Of a stretch of DNA of 42,557 nucleotides, positions 1 through 7,192 are shown in pieces. The translations under genes and the position numbers were made by a program. The first letter of the stretch is position 1. Each line of letters begins with the position of its first letter. This stretch comes from Armatimonadota bacterium (lineage in GTDB: Bacteria; Armatimonadota; Fimbriimonadia; Fimbriimonadales; Fimbriimonadaceae). Location of the stretch: the NCBI GenBank assembly GCA_022563855.1, contig JADFMN010000005.1:196623-239179 (forward strand), given 5' to 3'. The notes below the pieces were generated by a model, which made no database searches, had not been told where the DNA came from, and was given only the letters and a program-made list of their open reading frames with translations.

Positions 1-391
1 GGCCGTGCTTGGTGATCAAGGCGCCGCGCCAGCAGCCGTAGTAGCCGGGGCCGTTGCTCGGTCGATACATCGCTGGCAATTGGCAGTCCGTTAGGGATAC
101 GTCTCGATCCACAGGCGCGAGCTTTCCGTGGCGTGAAAACTGTAGATCGATTGCGGTATCGCTTGCGGCCTTGATCTTAGTCGACTTGGCTACCCTGTGA
201 TTGTGGCGATTCCATATGAGAAGCGCGGGTAGACCTGGCTTGATCAGGTCCGTCGGAAAGCTCCCGTCTTCTGGCTCCAGCCGTGCGTGCGTCGGAGCAG
301 AGCTGACGACCTCGCACCTGAACTCCTCGTGCGAGCCTAGAACCATGAGGATGGCTTTGCTATTGGTCAAATTGGTGTGCAAGCGAGCTTC
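1..391 (-). CDS. Hypothetical protein, partial (C-terminus beyond left edge), possibly frameshifted
   Basis: The minus strand is open without a stop for about 130 codons from 391 to the left edge, and the amino-acid mix looks genuinely coding (for example LIKPGLPALLIWNRHN and MYRPSNGPGYYGCWRGAL). The family is not recognised. Possible starts are TTG at 382 or ATG at 346; neither has a good SD. In a neighbouring frame, positions 510 down to 367 are also open and protein-like (GTVSVECRYRGDHPDSV), starting at a GTG only seven bases after the HAD gene's stop. The simplest reading is one gene starting near 510 with a one-base frameshift between 391 and 370. It would be the third gene of a minus-strand operon with the HAD hydrolase and the isomerase. 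Confidence 0.5.
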
Positions 392-516
392 CTACCTTCG
401 ATCACCGAGTCCGGATGATCACCACGGTACCGACACTCCACAGAAACGGTACCGCTGCGCCCCTTATTCCACGCTTTGCCCGGTATTTCCGCCAGAACTC
501 CTAACGACACGCGGCT

Positions 517-1152
517 TCATGGCTCGATACCCGGGATTATTGCCAGGCCCAAGGTGCGGCGGACTTGGCTCGTCGTGCCAACGGACGGATCGACAGCGTG
601 CGCATGCCAACCCCTTACTCGGGCGGCTTCCACGTTCTCCTTCGTGTCGTCGAAGTACACGATCTCACTGCCGGAAAAGCCGGATTTGCGTTCAAACGCT
701 TCAAACATTGCGGGGTCGGGCTTGTTGACGCCTACGTGGTGCGATGCTACGTTTACGGTCAGCAGATCGGCAAAGGGGAACCTGCCGCTGCCAAAGATCT
801 CCTGCCAGTGTAAATCGTTTGTGTTGGATAGGCAGCCGGTTTGAAGACCCGCGGACGCGATGTCCTGCGTCAGTTCAGCTGTTCCGGGATAAGGTTCCAC
901 CAGAATCGCGTTATGGACAAGCTTCGCCTGGTCCGCCGTCCGGCAGCCAAGAAACCTGGCTAGTTCGACCAGATACTCGCTCGTATCGAATTTTCCTGCT
1001 TGGTAGGCAACCAGTGCTGTCGATTCGTTCAGCAATCCAAGGCCTTCGTTCAGACCTTGTTCTGGCAGCGCTAGCTCAACGGCGTCCGACCAACGGTTGC
1101 AGATTCTGATCAGCACGCCACCGAGGTCGAACGCCACAACTCGATGCGACAT
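517..1152 (-). CDS. HAD-superfamily hydrolase (subfamily IA-like)
   Basis: This 211-residue protein has the four HAD motifs. Motif I is FDLGGVLI near residue 8 with the nucleophilic Asp, motif II is a Ser in TGCLSNTND, the motif III Lys is in NKPDPAMF, and the motif IV acidic pair is in IVYFDDTKENV. The region between motifs I and II has the size expected for the helical cap of subfamily IA phosphatases. Such enzymes dephosphorylate small phosphorylated metabolites; the substrate cannot be read from sequence. The second motif I position is Gly rather than Asp, which is common in 'DLGGV' members. It starts six bases after the isomerase stop, so the two are probably co-transcribed. It is expected to be cytosolic, with no signal peptide. 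Confidence 0.85.
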   Translation of the reverse strand: MSHRVVAFDLGGVLIRICNRWSDAVELALPEQGLNEGLGLLNESTALVAYQAGKFDTSEYLVELARFLGCRTADQAKLVHNAILVEPYPGTAELTQDIASAGLQTGCLSNTNDLHWQEIFGSGRFPFADLLTVNVASHHVGVNKPDPAMFEAFERKSGFSGSEIVYFDDTKENVEAARVRGWHAHAVDPSVGTTSQVRRTLGLAIIPGIEP

Positions 1153-1158
1153 CTGGCG

Positions 1159-2001
1159 TTAGTCCCGCAGACCCATCTTCAGCATGTACTCGCGGCTGCG
1201 GCGGACGTGTACGAAAGGGCTTTCGATGCAAGTGTCTCGCTCGATAATGGCGTACTGCACGTTCGTTTCCCGGGCGGCTTCAATGATCGGATCCCACTGC
1301 AAAACCCCCGACCCGACGTCTTCAAACCCCCGATCAGCCTCAGCGGACATGTCTTTGAAGTGCATCGTCACGACGCGGCCGCTCAATCTGTTGAGGTAGG
1401 CGACGGGATCGCCGCCGCCGTACTGAACCCAGTACGCGTCCATCTCGCACTGCACGTACTCCGGGTTTGCGGCCTCCCACAGCACTTGGAAACCTGGGCG
1501 CTTTTGCAGCTTGTCCTGTTCGAACTCAAAGGCGTGGTTGTGGTACAGCAGCCGGATTCCGTCTTCGATCAGCCTCTTCCCGATTCGCTCTAACCTGTCA
1601 GCGACTAGACCCCACCCGTCGGCGTAGACATCTTTGCCGATCCACGGCAGCACCGCGTGCTGCGTTCCCAGCGCCTGGCACGTTTTTGCGACTTTGCCGG
1701 GGCGTTTCTCAAGGTCGTCAAGGCCGACGTGGGGAGCGATTAGGCGGAACCCGATGTCGTCGCACCGCTTGCGAACCTTCTTAGGGTTGTTGCCGAACAG
1801 TCCAGCCGGTTGGCCAGTCTTGAATCCGATCTCTGCGAGCTTTTCGATCGTTCCGAAGAAGTCGTCCGCCATCAGGTCGCGGAGCGTATACAGCTGAACG
1901 GCGATCTTGACGGAGTCTAGGGTCGGTTCCATTGGCTTGAGAGGATTCTGCCAGATGTTCGCCGGTTCGAGCAGTCCTCGGGCCTCAATGCTGGCGCGCA
2001 T
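1159..2001 (-). CDS. Sugar phosphate isomerase/epimerase (xylose isomerase-like TIM barrel)
   Basis: The protein starts its barrel with VKIAVQLYTLRDLM and carries family landmarks such as GFRLIAPHVG, LYHNHAFEFE, YVQCEMDAYWV and VVTMHFKDM. The His, Glu and Asp residues there are the usual metal ligands of AP-endonuclease-2-like (IolE/xylose isomerase) barrels. It probably interconverts or dehydrates a sugar or inositol derivative in the cytosol; the exact substrate is unknown. The 280-residue length assumes ATG at 2001. The barrel begins after an ATG at 1932, and a start there would remove an unconserved 23-residue leader. Neither start has a strong SD. It is the first gene of a minus-strand operon with the HAD hydrolase, divergent from the riboswitch-pilin unit. 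Confidence 0.82.
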   Translation of the reverse strand: MRASIEARGLLEPANIWQNPLKPMEPTLDSVKIAVQLYTLRDLMADDFFGTIEKLAEIGFKTGQPAGLFGNNPKKVRKRCDDIGFRLIAPHVGLDDLEKRPGKVAKTCQALGTQHAVLPWIGKDVYADGWGLVADRLERIGKRLIEDGIRLLYHNHAFEFEQDKLQKRPGFQVLWEAANPEYVQCEMDAYWVQYGGGDPVAYLNRLSGRVVTMHFKDMSAEADRGFEDVGSGVLQWDPIIEAARETNVQYAIIERDTCIESPFVHVRRSREYMLKMGLRD

Positions 2002-2081
2002 CGCAGAAACCTGGAACTCTGCGAGCGATTACCCATCGAATCTGTCCCTATTCGTGCATAATTGGTCTAGGCGTTAATTTG

Positions 2082-2174
2082 CTCGCAGGGGGCGCTGCGA
2101 TGGCTGAGATTCCCGGTTTGCCGGGATGTCCCCTTGAACCTGATCCGGGTAATTCCGGCGTAGGGATTGCGTTC
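2082..2174 (+). promoter_or_regulatory. TPP (THI-box) riboswitch aptamer
   Basis: All parts of the thiamine pyrophosphate aptamer are present in order. P1 arms are CGCA (2084-2087) and TGCG (2168-2171). The P2 arm GGGG pairs with CCCC near 2130. The invariant GGCTGAGA lies at 2102-2109, followed by a P3a hairpin TCCCGG-TTTG-CCGGGA. The second invariant block ACCTGATCCGGGTAATTCC then leads into GGCGTAGGGA at 2157-2166, forming P4/P5. TPP binding normally represses thiamine biosynthesis or transport genes. Here the only downstream gene is a prepilin-like gene, and no thiamine gene is visible in the window. Confidence 0.93.
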
Positions 2175-2178
2175 GCGG

Positions 2179-2234
2179 CCTCCAAGGTTCTTGGCCAACT
2201 CTGCAATCGGTGAGAAGGTCCACGCCATTGGAGG
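2179..2234 (+). promoter_or_regulatory. Putative translational expression platform of the riboswitch
   Basis: CCTCCAA at 2179-2185, just 3' of the aptamer, is a perfect complement of TTGGAGG at 2228-2234, which contains the SD of the pilin gene. The anti-SD can alternatively fold into its own hairpin, CCAAG-GTT-CTTGG at 2182-2194, which would free the SD. This two-state arrangement is typical of riboswitches that control translation. The pairing is seen in the sequence; the switching is inferred. Confidence 0.6.
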
Positions 2235-2243
2235 TTAAGAAAC

Positions 2244-3002
2244 TTGAAACGTTCCGCATTTACGCTCATCGAACTGCTCGTCGTTATTGCGATCATCGCA
2301 ATCCTTGCGGCGATCTTGTTCCCAGTCTATTCACGCGCCAAGGCGTCGGCGAAGAACATCAAAGAGGTCGTCCAGGCGCGCGAGATCGGCATGGCCGTCT
2401 CGATGTACCTGGTCGACTACGACGATACGATGCCGATTTTCTACGCATACAACAGCGACCCGCCAGCCGGCGTCGAAGGGCACAAAGGCGTCGAAGTCTT
2501 GCTCTTCCCGTACACGAAGAGCGAGCCTATCTTCTTGAGCCCGAACGATGTAGGAGGCCCCTTCGCCAGCATCGATGTGCCGGGCGCAACCACCTACTGG
2601 CAGGCGTACGGCAGCTCCTACAGGTTCACGCAGTGCATGTTCTCGATCGTTGCGGGCGAGTCGTCGCAGAACAATACTCTGTACGACTTCTCGAGGATCG
2701 TTACGTCGACGATGATCCAGTTTCCGGCCGAAAGTCGAATGATGCGCGTCGAGATGTTTCCGTTCTTCTCGCGCAAGGTCGATATCGACTGCGCGCGCTA
2801 CTTCTACGACTGCGATCCACCTTACAACTACTACAGAACATGGAGTGACATCGGTGGAACTGTAATTTACGCCGACAGCCATGCGAAGTTCATCACCGGG
2901 CCAGGTCAGTTCGACGCCCAGTACGTTTCGCCGGATGGACACAGGTCTGGCGACGAAAACCCGGACTCCTGGACCGGCGACTGGTACGGCGTCTGCGACT
3001 AG
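2244..3002 (+). CDS. Prepilin-type N-terminal cleavage/methylation protein (pseudopilin-like)
   Basis: The start is TTG at 2244, with GGAGG at 2230-2234 nine bases upstream. The N-terminus (FTLIELLVVIAIIAILAAIL) is a class III prepilin signal: basic MKRSA, then Phe after the cleavage point, the conserved Glu and a hydrophobic helix. The 252-residue body has the MYLVDYDDTMP segment and a C-terminal GTVIYADSHAKF, resembling the 'xADGH' end of the large pseudopilin families of Armatimonadota and Planctomycetota. PilD-type peptidase would process it, after which it would sit in the inner membrane or a surface filament. Its role is unknown. The usual Cys after the helix is absent. It is the only gene that could be controlled by the TPP riboswitch. 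Confidence 0.88.
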   Translation: MKRSAFTLIELLVVIAIIAILAAILFPVYSRAKASAKNIKEVVQAREIGMAVSMYLVDYDDTMPIFYAYNSDPPAGVEGHKGVEVLLFPYTKSEPIFLSPNDVGGPFASIDVPGATTYWQAYGSSYRFTQCMFSIVAGESSQNNTLYDFSRIVTSTMIQFPAESRMMRVEMFPFFSRKVDIDCARYFYDCDPPYNYYRTWSDIGGTVIYADSHAKFITGPGQFDAQYVSPDGHRSGDENPDSWTGDWYGVCD

Positions 3003-3032
3003 CTTGAAAATGGGCACTCCCGGACCGGTCTA

Positions 3033-3059
3033 TAGGACGTATATGACGTATACGTCCTA
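3033..3059. promoter_or_regulatory. Perfect 11-bp inverted repeat, probable operator or hairpin
   Basis: TAGGACGTATA (3033-3043) and TATACGTCCTA (3049-3059) are perfect reverse complements separated by TGACG. The site lies between the pilin stop (3002) and the dipeptidase start (3084). There is no T-run after it, so an intrinsic terminator is unlikely. Its size and symmetry fit a dimeric repressor site over the dipeptidase promoter. Confidence 0.5.
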
Positions 3060-3083
3060 GAAGGAGAGCACCGGTCGGAGATA

Positions 3084-3815
3084 ATGTCCGCTGGCGTGAA
3101 GAAACGCAATATCTCTATTGCAGAGCCGGTCACCGAGTTGAAGCGTGTCAAGATAGTCGACAACGGCGACCCGCTCGTCGACTATCTTGACCTCTGTCCG
3201 AAACTGGTCAAGGCGAAGCCCGTTTTCAACTACCGCTACGAGACGGTCGTGCGCGAGACGGTTGCACGGATGCTGTGCGCTGCCAGCGAGGCGCTGGCGC
3301 CCGGTTACCGGCTCGGTGTGCTGGAGGGGTGGCGACCTCACCACATTCAACGCCGCATGTATCTCCGATCGTGGAACCGGTTCAAGAAGATGCATCCGGA
3401 ATGGAGCGACGCGCAGCTGAGGCGAACCACAAACCGGTACACCGCGCCGATGAACGACAAGGTGCCGCCGCCGCACTCGACCGGCGCGGCCGTGGACCTG
3501 TTCCTGCTCGATGAGAATCTGAACGAGTTGGACCTGCGTGCGCCATATGAATTCATGGATCCAAAGGCGTTTCTGTTCGACGCTAAGGGGCTGACGGTTG
3601 AATCCAAGGAACGCAGGCGGATATTGGCTGACGCACTACTGGCCGGGGGCATGACGAACTACCCTTCCGAGTACTGGCACTGGAGCTTTGGCGATCAGGG
3701 CTGGGCCTACAGGACAGGAGCGCCGAATGCCATCTACGGAGTGATCGAGCCGCAAGACTACGCGCCGCATCCGCCGGACGTGACGGACGATCCTGTTGAG
3801 TGGATCGAGCGTTGA
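3084..3815 (+). CDS. D-alanyl-D-alanine dipeptidase (VanX-like, peptidase family M15D)
   Basis: This 243-residue protein has the VanX fold signature. The transition-state Arg is in GWRP (R84). Zinc ligands H131 and D138 are in HSTGAAVDLF, and the catalytic E196 and third ligand H199 are in SEYWHWSF. The enzyme cleaves D-Ala-D-Ala to free D-alanine, for murein dipeptide salvage or, in resistance clusters, for vancomycin resistance. No vanH or vanA homologue is nearby, so salvage is more likely. There is no signal peptide, as in cytosolic VanX. GGAG at 3077-3080 lies only three bases from the ATG; AAGGAG at 3061-3066 is further away. Its 3' end overlaps the longest reading frame of the next gene. 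Confidence 0.88.
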   Translation: MSAGVKKRNISIAEPVTELKRVKIVDNGDPLVDYLDLCPKLVKAKPVFNYRYETVVRETVARMLCAASEALAPGYRLGVLEGWRPHHIQRRMYLRSWNRFKKMHPEWSDAQLRRTTNRYTAPMNDKVPPPHSTGAAVDLFLLDENLNELDLRAPYEFMDPKAFLFDAKGLTVESKERRRILADALLAGGMTNYPSEYWHWSFGDQGWAYRTGAPNAIYGVIEPQDYAPHPPDVTDDPVEWIER

Positions 3816-5079
3816 CGCGCGTGCGATGTGCCAAGATTCCAGGGTGGCAGGCACGACCCAGTTAGCGACGCACGAGCAAATCCGCGCACAGTTCCCAGCG
3901 CTCGAATCCGGTTTCGCGTTCTTCGAAAACGCGGGCGGATCGCTGCTTCCTAAGCAGGTGATCGACAGGATGACCGACCTGCTGACGAACGCGTACGTTC
4001 AGATTGGTGCGGGGTATCCGGCGTCCGATGCTGTGACTGAAACCGCAGACTCAGCGAAGGCATTCGCTAACGTTCTGATGAACGGGGAAGGGGTTGGGAC
4101 GACTGTTCTCGGGCCATCGACCACCGATCTGCTTTACAGACTGAGCAATTCGATGGCGGATCACATCGAGCCCGGTGACGAGGTCGTCGTGTCGATCGCG
4201 AACCACGAATCCAACATCTCGCCGTGGATCAGGCTGGAGAAAGCCGGGGCGAAGGTTGTGTGGTGGGACGTTGATCCGGAGAGCGGCGACTACAGTTACG
4301 AGGAGCTGAAGAGCCTGCTGGGGCCGCGCACCAAGCTCGTCGCCGTCGCGCACACGTCGAACTTGCTGGGCGACATCATGGACGTGCAGAGGGTGGCCGA
4401 AATGGCGCACGCCGTCGGGGCGCAGATAGTCGTCGACGGCGTTGCGTTTGCGGCACATGGGGCAGTCGACGTGCAGGCTTGGGACGTCGACTTTTACACG
4501 GTCTCGATGTACAAGTTGTACGGGCCGCACATCGCCGGTCTGTTCGGTACCACGGAGGCTTGGGCAGAGCTGAGCGGGCCGAACCACTACTTTATCGCGG
4601 ACGACGACCTGCCGTGGAAGTGGGAGCTTGGATGTCAGCCGTACGAAGCGCTGGCAGGCATCCTGGGGCTCGGCGACTACCTGGCGTTCGTGACCGGATC
4701 GGATCGGCCCGAAGTGGACCGAAAGGTCGTCGAGCAGGCGTTCCGCGCCATGCGAGAGTTCGAAGTGCTGATCCAGGCTCAGTTGATGGAGTACTTGACG
4801 GGTGTGGACTCGATTCGCTTGGTCGGGCCTCGATCTGCAAGCGCTGGAGACCGCCATCCGACGATTTGCTTCTTGCACGACTCGCTGAACTCAGCCGAAG
4901 TCGTGGGCAAGGTCAACGGCCCTGAAATCGGTATCCGGTGCGGGCACATGTACGCATCCCGGCTCTGCGGGCGTTTGGGGGCTCCCACGGATACAGGCTT
5001 CGTCCGGATCAGCGCCGTCCACTACAACAGCGCCGAGGAAGTTGACAGGTTGATCCAATCCCTGCACTCAGTCTTGTAG
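3796..5079 (+). CDS. Class V aminotransferase, cysteine desulfurase-like
   Basis: The PLP lysine is K240 in SMYKLYGPHIAGLF, a signature of the cysteine-desulfurase-like subgroup. Further landmarks are FFENAGGSLLP near residue 43, GPSTTDLLY near 107, NHESN (H137) stacking on PLP, and D214 in VVDGVAFAAH. The family uses PLP to act on cysteine-like or other amino acids; true desulfurase activity needs a mobile-loop Cys, which I cannot assign. The protein is 427 residues from the ATG at 3796, but ATG 3826 or GTG 3844 would avoid overlap with the dipeptidase and still keep the whole fold. A cysteine-dioxygenase-like gene follows after 12 bases, suggesting a shared role in cysteine or sulfur catabolism. 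Confidence 0.85.
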   Translation: MSGSSVDARAMCQDSRVAGTTQLATHEQIRAQFPALESGFAFFENAGGSLLPKQVIDRMTDLLTNAYVQIGAGYPASDAVTETADSAKAFANVLMNGEGVGTTVLGPSTTDLLYRLSNSMADHIEPGDEVVVSIANHESNISPWIRLEKAGAKVVWWDVDPESGDYSYEELKSLLGPRTKLVAVAHTSNLLGDIMDVQRVAEMAHAVGAQIVVDGVAFAAHGAVDVQAWDVDFYTVSMYKLYGPHIAGLFGTTEAWAELSGPNHYFIADDDLPWKWELGCQPYEALAGILGLGDYLAFVTGSDRPEVDRKVVEQAFRAMREFEVLIQAQLMEYLTGVDSIRLVGPRSASAGDRHPTICFLHDSLNSAEVVGKVNGPEIGIRCGHMYASRLCGRLGAPTDTGFVRISAVHYNSAEEVDRLIQSLHSVL

Positions 5080-5091
5080 AATGGGGGCATC

Positions 5092-5664
5092 GTGAGCGAA
5101 ACCCGTGTTGCAACGTCCGTAGAGGAGCTGATCGGCCAGTTGGACGAGGCCGTGGAAGACGATTGCACGGACGGCAAGTGCAGTAAGGTCAAAGAGATCT
5201 TAGAGCGCATGTTTCGTGCGCAGCACGACTTTCTCGACGAGAGCCTGCTCGTCCCCTTGCCAGACACCTACGCCAGGCGCCTTCTGCATCGCGATCCGGC
5301 CGGGCGCTACTCCGTGGTCGTCATGGTCTGGGGGCCAGGCCAGGAAACACCGCTGCACGACCACGCTGGCAAGTGGTGCGTGGAATGCGTCTACAAGGGA
5401 CGAGTGAAGGTCGATTCGTACCGGATGGAGTCAGAGGATGAGGACGGACTCGCCCGGCTGACTAAGGTGACCACCGTTCACGCGGGCGTTGGAGCCGCGG
5501 GCGCGCTCATCCCTCCGTTCGAGTACCACGTGCTGGCGAACGACACCGACGGTCCGTCTGTGACGGTGCACGTCTACGCTGAGGAATTGACCTGCTGCAA
5601 CAAGTTCGTTCCTGAGGGCGATGGCTACAGAAAGGAGAAGTGTGAGCTTTGCTACTCGCCATGA
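5092..5664 (+). CDS. Cysteine dioxygenase-like cupin (thiol dioxygenase)
   Basis: This 190-residue cupin begins with GTG after a G-rich SD (GGGGG). The first cupin motif TPLHDHAGKWCVE supplies H89 and H91, and PFEYHVLAND supplies H146. This three-His iron site without a carboxylate is typical of thiol dioxygenases. YARRLLH near residue 60 matches the carboxylate-binding Arg region, and C96 sits where cysteine dioxygenases carry the Cys of the Cys-Tyr cofactor. The reaction would be O2-dependent oxidation of cysteine, or a related thiol such as 3-mercaptopropionate, to the sulfinate. A Cys-rich tail (CCN and CELCY) is unusual for the family. The gene is probably co-transcribed with the preceding aminotransferase. 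Confidence 0.82.
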   Translation: MSETRVATSVEELIGQLDEAVEDDCTDGKCSKVKEILERMFRAQHDFLDESLLVPLPDTYARRLLHRDPAGRYSVVVMVWGPGQETPLHDHAGKWCVECVYKGRVKVDSYRMESEDEDGLARLTKVTTVHAGVGAAGALIPPFEYHVLANDTDGPSVTVHVYAEELTCCNKFVPEGDGYRKEKCELCYSP

Positions 5665-5914
5665 ACGGCCTGCGGCCTGCGCAGTAGGTACCGATTTGCC
5701 TGGAATGAACGAACAATTCCCTCCGAAAGGCGTCAAAGGAACAGGTGCAGGCTTGCACGCGGTTATCCCGTGCCATGCGGCTCAGGAGATGCCGCGAGGA
5801 CTTGAGGAGTGATGGTTGCGAGCCAATACTACTGTTGTGAGCGTGCTGTCGCCGTACAGCAGCGGTACAGGCGGCGATGACCGAGCTTGCGGAGTACCCT
5901 GAGGGCTGATCGGA

Positions 5915-7192
5915 TTGGTGGAACAGGTAGTTAGCCAGGCAGAGCGGACGCTCCTCGACCTTATCGAGGAGCTGAGCGAATGTCACGACAACATGGACGT
6001 AATGCGCGTCGCATGCGCGCACACCGTTCGTCCGTTCCCCGATTACCTGTTCTTTGGCATTCTGCTTTCCAATCAATCGCGCCAAGAGTGGTGGTTCCTG
6101 CCGATCGAGAACCCTCGGAAGCCGTGCGACGGTTGTGTTCCGCTGGCGAAGTTGCCCAGTGACGAACCCATCGACCCTATTTTGCACGAGTTAGGGAAAG
6201 ACGTTTCGTCGCTGATGCAGCAGGGTGGCAAGATTAGCGCGCTCCTACTCACGGGCGCTGAACCGTTCTGGTGCGGCGCGGAAGACAAGTTGCTGCCTGC
6301 TCTTGCCGAAGTAACCGGTCTGTCGCCGAAGACGGTACTGGGTGCGAGTTGGGAGCGCCCTCGCGGCGGGCTGGGGTGGATGCTGTTGGGTTTCAGCGAA
6401 GCGCGACCATTCAGCGAATCCGAACTGCGCCTCTTCGAGCTGATGGTCCGCGTTACCAGCAGGATGGCGATGTACCCAGAACTCGTCCACGAAGTCGCCC
6501 GGACAGAGCGGCTCGGAGCCTCCCTGAGAAGAAACGTCGTCCACGACCTCAAGACTCCTCTTGCTGTGATCCGCGGTTACGCGGAGACGCTGCTGACCAC
6601 AGACTTCGTGGAGGACTTGGCGACGACGATGGAGCTGTTGCGCGGCGTCGTAGAGCAGACCGAGAGACTGCAGGACGACCTGGACGACATTCTAAAGCCG
6701 TTGGACGACGCTTGGCGACCGCTCCCAGAAGAGTTCGACATCGCGCGACTCGTACAGCAGACGATCATTGCGGAGCGACACACCGAGCGCGCCCGCGATC
6801 ACAGAATTCGGTTGATAGGTGCCGTCGAAGCGTGCAACATCGTGGCCGATAGGAGAAAGATCCGGCGCGTAATCGAGAATCTCACGAGCAACGCGGTCAA
6901 GTATTCGCCGGGCACGGGCAACACGGTAACGGTATCGCTCGAGAAAGACTCCAAGTTCGTTCGAGTCTCCTTCAGGGATGAGGGGATCGGCATGACGGAA
7001 AGCCAGTTGGATCGAGTATTCACAGCTACCATAAGAGTGGTGGACGACGCTCTAGGCATCGAAGGCACGGGCTTCGGCCTGGACTCCTGCAAGCGCGTTC
7101 TAGACATGCACGGCGGGAGCCTTGAGGCGTATTCGGAGCCGGGCGAAGGCTCTACGTTCATAGCTGTGATTCCGCTTGAGTTCTCCGGCTAG
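5915..7192 (+). CDS. Soluble sensor histidine kinase
   Basis: The 425-residue protein has an N-terminal sensor region of about 190 residues, possibly GAF-like but not certain. A HisKA dimerisation domain follows with the phospho-acceptor H210 in VVHDLKTPLAVIRGY, then a HATPase domain. The N box is ENLTSNAVKYS near 316, the G1 box DEGIGM near 347 and the G2 box GTGFGL near 374. No transmembrane segment is visible, so it should sense a cytosolic signal. A C-P-x-C-like CDGC stretch near residue 71 could bind metal or a redox signal. No response regulator is adjacent, making this an orphan kinase. The start is TTG at 5915 (or GTG 5918) after GAGGG. It converges on the metalloprotease gene, overlapping by four bases. 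Confidence 0.88.
   Translation: MVEQVVSQAERTLLDLIEELSECHDNMDVMRVACAHTVRPFPDYLFFGILLSNQSRQEWWFLPIENPRKPCDGCVPLAKLPSDEPIDPILHELGKDVSSLMQQGGKISALLLTGAEPFWCGAEDKLLPALAEVTGLSPKTVLGASWERPRGGLGWMLLGFSEARPFSESELRLFELMVRVTSRMAMYPELVHEVARTERLGASLRRNVVHDLKTPLAVIRGYAETLLTTDFVEDLATTMELLRGVVEQTERLQDDLDDILKPLDDAWRPLPEEFDIARLVQQTIIAERHTERARDHRIRLIGAVEACNIVADRRKIRRVIENLTSNAVKYSPGTGNTVTVSLEKDSKFVRVSFRDEGIGMTESQLDRVFTATIRVVDDALGIEGTGFGLDSCKRVLDMHGGSLEAYSEPGEGSTFIAVIPLEFSG

Noticed and set aside
3033-3059. Intrinsic terminator for the pilin gene
   Set aside because: The stem is AT/GC mixed with no following T-run, and it sits close to the next start, so an operator is more likely.
3084-3815. Vancomycin-resistance cluster
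   Set aside because: Only the VanX-like gene is present; there is no VanH, VanA, VanR or VanS beside it.
5665-5914. Short ORF near 5704-5812 between the cupin and the histidine kinase
   Set aside because: It has no SD, no recognisable features and low-complexity composition; the 250-base gap looks non-coding.
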